From assembly GCF_037038585.1 (NCBI RefSeq), contig NC_092524.1, positions 46,027,001 to 46,091,000 on the forward strand: DNA of 64,000 bases, given 5' to 3'. Position numbers and translations under genes: made by a program. Source of the stretch: Patagioenas fasciata. Its lineage: Eukaryota; Chordata; Aves; Columbiformes; Columbidae. Under the pieces are notes generated by a model, which did no database searches, was not told the origin of the DNA, and worked only from the letters and a program-made list of their open reading frames with translations. Of this stretch, positions 59,584-64,000 are shown in pieces; position 1 is the first letter of the stretch; every line of letters starts with the position of its first letter.

Positions 59584-60665
59584 AGCAGCTGCACCCCCAC
59601 ACAACCCACCCCAGGCAGGGCCGCAGTACCAGCAGGGGCAATGCAGGGCATTCAGGAACTGGCAGGGGTCATTCCAGTCTCCCCCCCTCTGCGGTGATCA
59701 GAGCTGTCCCAGAGGGAATTGTGGGGATAGCTCCTACCTCCTTTCCCGTTCTGTTTAATGAATGTTCAGTTTCTCATAGGGAATTGCTATGCAGTGGGCC
59801 AATCGCTGAATGGCACTGCCTTTCCAGAGCCATCTGTATGGCATCCTCTCCCTCACAGCACCAAACTCTCACCTCTAGCTTGTCCTATACCACTGGAAAC
59901 TGCTTGCTGCTGCTGTGCTAGGGTATCCTTCCCTGCCACTCTGAGGCGGGTTCAGCTTTATTTCCTAGCACTGAGGTTCCTGGGAGGGAGAGGAGAGGAA
60001 AGGCTACTGGTCTGTCCCTGTTTTGCCTGAAATTATTTCACACTCATCTGCCTTTCAAGGGCAGCCTGAGGAACTCCAGGCCACTTGCAGCAGAGGTTTA
60101 GATCAGAGCAGGGCTTGAGGTAGGTGTGCCTCTGGCAGCGCCCTAGTTACACTCCCTCTACAGACAGGAAGGCAGCGCTGGCAGCTCCCCTGCTTTCCCT
60201 TGGAGACTGTTTCTCTCTCGCCAGCCTGGTCACTGCAGTGTGAATTGATGTCCAGGTGGGCAGAGCCTGTGGCCATGTGGAGGTAGCACTGTTCCTGGGG
60301 AGACAACCCTTTCACCATCACATGCCCAACACGGGGGTAAGAACCAACCCCCAGCACCTCTCCTGGAATCACAGTTCACTGACGGTGGATCCGACTGCTG
60401 GCTTCCTGCGTGCAAGGGCTTGGCCTGTCCCCAGCAGACAGCTGGGGAGGGCCTGGTCTTCAAGTGTCATGTATATCCCAGCCCAAGGCTGCTGGTTTTG
60501 GGGGGAGGGGGGCAGTCCTTAATCTGATAGCGCACACATGTATTGGGGAGTGAGGGGGTTGCTAGTGCCTGCAGAGTCTATTACTCTTACCCTCTACACA
60601 GAACTTGTAACTAAAATATTTAACACAGCGGATTTTAAATGAAATAAAACTGGGCAATGACTGCG
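59584..60665 (+). other. DLST: DLST 3' UTR with polyadenylation signal
   Basis: About 1.08 kb of non-coding sequence after the stop. AATAAA at 60643-60648 is followed about 20 nt on by a GT-rich stretch (GGTGGGGTGTGTTTGGGGG), the usual downstream element, so cleavage is expected near 60,665. Confidence 0.8.
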
Positions 60666-62814
60666 AGGTGGGGTGTGTTTGGGGGCGGAGGGGGAGCAGC
60701 AGCTCCTGGGTGAGGACTTGGGCATCAGTAGCATCCCTAGTGTAGTGCAAGAAGCCTGTTATCTGGTGGGGAGAGAAAAGCGGAAATGGGAGCTGGGCCC
60801 ACCACTGGTGCAACTGGGGCTTCTGTGGTTGTGAATTGTAGTGTTCTCACACTCTCTTTGGCACAGAATTGGCTCTTCCCAGCGAAGATGAGGTTTTCAG
60901 GACTGGAAATCATCCTTTTCTTGGTTTAGGAACAGAACTCTTACAGATGGCAAGGAAAGCCTGGTGTTTGCTAAATGGCATGATGGCCAAGAGGGAGACC
61001 TGGCTCTTAAACTACAGGTGTGGAGCCAGGTTGGGTTTTTTTTCCTGCTACAGCAGAGGAGACTTGCATGTGACAAAAGGTGGGGGGAAAAGGCTGTTCA
61101 GGGTTGCAGAGGGAGAAAGGAGTTGAGATAAAGAACTAAAGCAAAAGCTGTCTGTGGTGCTGAGTGTTTCCCCAGGGACCTGTCCTTGTTGGAACAATAG
61201 GAAATCATTCCTGGATCAGGGCAGGGTTTTTCCAGCTCTGACATCAACTTCAGAGAATGGTTTGCCCTTCCCAGCTCAACCCCTTTTAACAGAAAATTGT
61301 TGCACTCACAGCTGGCGTAAAGACGAAAGGGAGAGCAGTTCCTAGTACTGGTTCCTGTGGCTTCCTGGCAGCTATGAACAAACTGGTGTGTGGAGTCAGC
61401 TTTCCTCTGTCTCTGGTGGAGGTAGAAGGTTAGGAGGAAAAAAATCCCTGTGCTGTGAAGGAAAGGCAAAGAGTCTCACTGCTCTTCCACAAATAAATTG
61501 AAAGAGAAAGTTCTGATTAAGATGTGCTGCCCTCAGTGCTGATTTAGGATACAGAGGGGCCACCTTGACTTTATACATGAGCCCGGGGAAGGGCAATGCC
61601 TGTGTTCTGTGTGGAGATGCAATAAATGAGGCTGTTGAATTACCCAGAAAGTGAATGTACAGTCAAGCTCTTAAAATGTTGCAGCCTAGAAAACCACTTT
61701 ATTTAATCTGCCCTGTTGGGTTTTGTTGTAGGAGGGTTGTGCAGCTGCCATGCTTGAAGCTTCCTTTTTTGCCCCTCCTGGATGACACCCACGGCACTGT
61801 GTTGCAAGAGGCTGTGCTGTGGCTTTGGCCACAGGGTCAGTCCTGCTGAACCTCCCTGAAGCACAGGAGCTGGTGGCCAAAGGTGGAAGGCTGCTGCAGG
61901 AGGGCTCAGTCAGGGCAGGCTGCCCAAGAGGGGAAAAGCCCCAGGCGTGGCTGTTCCTGCCCTGGCATTAGTGTTGAGCTCCCTGGTCAGTTCTCTTGCT
62001 TCTGCACAGACAAAGGTGTCCCTTGCCTTTGCTGAAGTGCGAGGTGAGTTTCTCCTGGGCTCTGCTTCCCTCTCGTGGACAAGTGCTCCTGCTGCCACCC
62101 CAGAGCCAGGCTGAGTTGGCAAGGAGCAGGGTGTTGCTGCTGGTGGCAAGCAGGAGCTGGAGCCAGCTACCCACAGGAAAGTTTAACTGGTGCCAGTGAT
62201 TCCTTACTATTGGGGATGAGTGAGCAATGGAGGGAGCACTGGGAGAGGAGGGGCAAAACCTGACCACTGCCCTTGCCAGCTCCTCCTTCGGCCTATGCTT
62301 TGGATGTGCACAAAGGAGCACAGCGGCTTCTGCCTTGGGCTGTTGGCAGGTGCCTTTTGTTCACATTTATTTTTCTTCTAGCCTGGTTTGTATTTACTCT
62401 GATCCCTCTTCCAACAGTGCTGTTTCTCTGAGTTCTCCCATTTAAAGCCTTGATGTTCTAGCAGGAATGACCGTGCTCAAAGCACAGTAACAAGGGCAGT
62501 GGGGCTGCTGCAATGCCAGCAGCAAGGAGCATCCAGGCACAGGAGGCTGGAGCCAGAACGGGTAACAACAACAAAAGTCAAGGCTGGAAGAAAACACAGG
62601 AACTCTGTGCACTTCCCTGCCTCTGAGCTGCAGCTGTGGGGCTTATGGGGCCGTGAGGCCCTCAGTGCCGTTTTCTGGGTTTTGGCTGCAACATGCTGAC
62701 AGCTGCTGGGTGATGCCAATCCAGGGCTCCCAGGCAGGTTTGAGAGAGATCTGGGCCCCCTCCTCCCCCGTCTGCCCAGGCCTCCCAGGTCCAGCTCAGA
62801 CAAAAGGACAGTTC
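60666..62814. other. gap between DLST and RPS6KL1 3' ends
   Basis: I see no coding exon or known repeat. A further plus-strand AATAAA at 61621-61626 could serve a longer DLST transcript. If used, it would bring the two converging transcripts within about 1.2 kb. Confidence 0.5.
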
Positions 62815-63386
62815 TGTAATTGATAATGAGTGTTTATTCTCTTCAGAGAGCCAGGGGGAGAAGAGCAGAGGGCTCCCTCCCCTCTCACCCCACAGCCGGC
62901 ATTACCCACACCCACATGCAGCCAGGGAGGGGTACAGACCCTGGCTCTCAGGAACCAGCCAGCCAGGCCCTGGGGGGATGCACTTGGAAGCCACAAAAAA
63001 TAACTGTGTGTGGGGTCACAGTCGTAGCAGCAGAGGTAAAAACCACAAGGAGGGAGTCCCAGGACATGGTGCCAAGCTGAGCAAGGGATATCCAGAGGGG
63101 AGCATGGCCTCTCACCAGGTGTGGGCACCTGGGCTCCCTTTCCCACCAGGGAGGACCAAAGGGAGAGAAGACAGCCTGGCCCAGACTGCAGCTGCCTCTT
63201 TTAGAGACACCAACACACACAAGCAGGAATAGACAAACATGTAAGGCTGCAAAACCTCATGTGTACCCCACCCCAGGGCAGTCCCTGCAGGCAAATCTCC
63301 CACAAGCAGAGCTGCAAGTGCCACCTGCAGGCACAAGTGACAGGGACAGCGGCTCTGGCCCAGCTCCCTGGGGAAGGACAGCCAGC
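62815..63386 (-). other. RPS6KL1: RPS6KL1 3' UTR with polyadenylation signal
   Basis: A minus-strand AATAAA lies at 62838-62833, about 550 nt after the stop codon, so cleavage is expected near 62,815. No other minus-strand AATAAA lies between. Confidence 0.7.
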
Positions 63387-63497
63387 CTAGCCCACCAGCT
63401 TGTTCCATGGCATGTTGCTGAAGAAGGAGTGGGACTTCAGTTTTGCTATGCCACCTCCTCCAGAGCCCAAACGCCGCTTCGGGTTGTATTGTAGGAG
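63387..63497 (-). CDS. RPS6KL1: RPS6KL1 last exon
   Basis: The acceptor is TTTCTCTGCAG. It encodes LLQYNPKRRLGSGGGGIAKL and ends MPWNKLVG with TAG at 63389-63387; human ends IQWSKLVG. Confidence 0.94.
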   Translation of the reverse strand, partial: LLQYNPKRRLGSGGGGIAKLKSHSFFSNMPWNKLVG

Positions 63498-63886
63498 CTG
63501 CAGAGAAAGGGGATGGGGAGATGGGGACACTGGACAAGCTACCCAGACTGGACCTTCTAGCCTCATCCCCCCAAAGCCCTCACCTTGGTGAGCAGTGATG
63601 TTGCAGCCAGGCTGAGACCCTCTGGCAGATGCAGCTGGGTGTGAGGGTGAATCCCTGAAGGGTGGTTTTGGGACAGCGGCTGCAGGAGGCAGAGGGTGCT
63701 GGTGAGTGGAGGGCAAGGCCGCCTTGCAGCCATGCATGCCAAAGAGCTCGTGTGCTACCATCTCCTCCTCCCCGCCTCCTTGTAGAGCTGCCCTAGCTCT
63801 TACCACTCCTGTCAGCAACTCATACAAGAGAGAGCCAAAGCTCCACCAGTCAGCTGCTTCGGTGGGTTCCGCAATCCCCCCCACTT
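63387..63886 (-). CDS. RPS6KL1: RPS6KL1, last three coding exons (C-terminal 95 residues plus a split codon)
   Basis: Ribosomal protein S6 kinase-like 1, an AGC-family kinase-like protein known to carry an MIT domain at its N-terminus, which lies beyond the window. Exons on the minus strand: 63886-63804, 63679-63584 and 63497-63387, all with GT-AG introns and a continuous frame. They encode the C-lobe of the kinase domain: VGGIAEPTEAADWWSFGSLL (subdomain IX, DxWSFG), a Ser/His/Pro-rich turn with HTQLHLPEGLS, and YNPKRRLG then KSHSFF...WNKLVG, the RRLG and HPFF-like tail of AGC kinases. It agrees closely with the recalled human C-terminus. The catalytic loop and P-loop are off the window, so activity cannot be judged here. 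It is tail to tail with DLST. Confidence 0.94.
63584..63679 (-). CDS. RPS6KL1: RPS6KL1 penultimate exon
   Basis: A 96-nt phase 0-0 exon; acceptor GCCTCCTGCAG, donor GTGAGG. It encodes PLSQNHPSGIHPHTQLHLPE and ends AATSLLTK; human has [20 protein letters not shown]. Confidence 0.93.
63804..63886 (-). CDS. RPS6KL1: RPS6KL1 exon with DWWSFG motif
   Basis: The acceptor is GCTCTTCTGCAG and the donor GTAAGA. It completes a split Glu codon, then VGGIAEPTEAADWWSFGSLL and YELLTGV. Sequence from 63,887 to the window edge is intron. Confidence 0.94.
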
Positions 63887-64000
63887 CTGCAGAAGAGCAA
63901 GAGAGGGGTCAGAGCTGGAGGCAGGGAGCAGCAATGGCTGTGTCCTGCCAGGCACATCTCGCTGCCTGCGGAAGCCCCCTCTGCCCTGTCTGGCAGCACT

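Overview
The window looks like bird nuclear DNA. The coding exons are conserved vertebrate genes, introns are short for a vertebrate, there is a lone CR1 LINE 3' end, and no mammalian Alu, B1 or L1 sequence was seen. The gene order YLPM1 - PROX2 - DLST - RPS6KL1 matches human 14q24.3, so this is a conserved syntenic block. I cannot fix the species; a galliform such as chicken would fit but is not shown.

Layout. Positions 1-19,420 hold the 3' part of YLPM1 (+): fourteen coding exons giving the C-terminal 660 residues, then a spliced 3' UTR. A gammaretrovirus-like fossil lies antisense in one of its introns (about 6.5-8.4 kb). Positions 19,421-36,814 are AT-rich intergenic DNA with no gene I can support; they hold one CR1 3' end and simple repeats, and probably the PROX2 3' UTR at the right edge. 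Positions 36,815-40,018 carry PROX2 (-), four coding exons for 684 residues, with a probable untranslated first exon near 42.2 kb. Positions 43.86-44.64 kb are a CpG island holding the DLST promoter and first exon. DLST (+) runs from 44,002 to a polyadenylation signal at 60,643; its fifteen exons encode 460 residues. Positions 60.67-62.8 kb are a short gap between two converging genes. From 62.8 kb to the right edge is the 3' end of RPS6KL1 (-), with the last three coding exons of its kinase-like domain.

The genes are neighbours, not an operon. YLPM1 is a nuclear P-loop and PP1-binding protein, PROX2 a homeo-Prospero transcription factor, DLST the E2 core of mitochondrial 2-oxoglutarate dehydrogenase, and RPS6KL1 a kinase-like protein. 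YLPM1/PROX2 and DLST/RPS6KL1 are tail to tail; PROX2/DLST are head to head. Exon ends were set by splice sites, phase continuity and recalled human proteins; every junction listed keeps the frame.

The most interesting observation is the first intron inside the PROX2 coding region. It has a perfect minor-spliceosome (U12) 5' site and branch site but AT-AG ends, and it splits the protein just before the homeo-Prospero domain. Other points of note: clustered ETS motifs at the DLST promoter, a perfect 27-bp hairpin in a YLPM1 intron, a PP1-docking motif of YLPM1 cut by an intron, a nine-codon duplication in PROX2, and a 3' UTR intron in YLPM1 placed where nonsense-mediated decay should be avoided.
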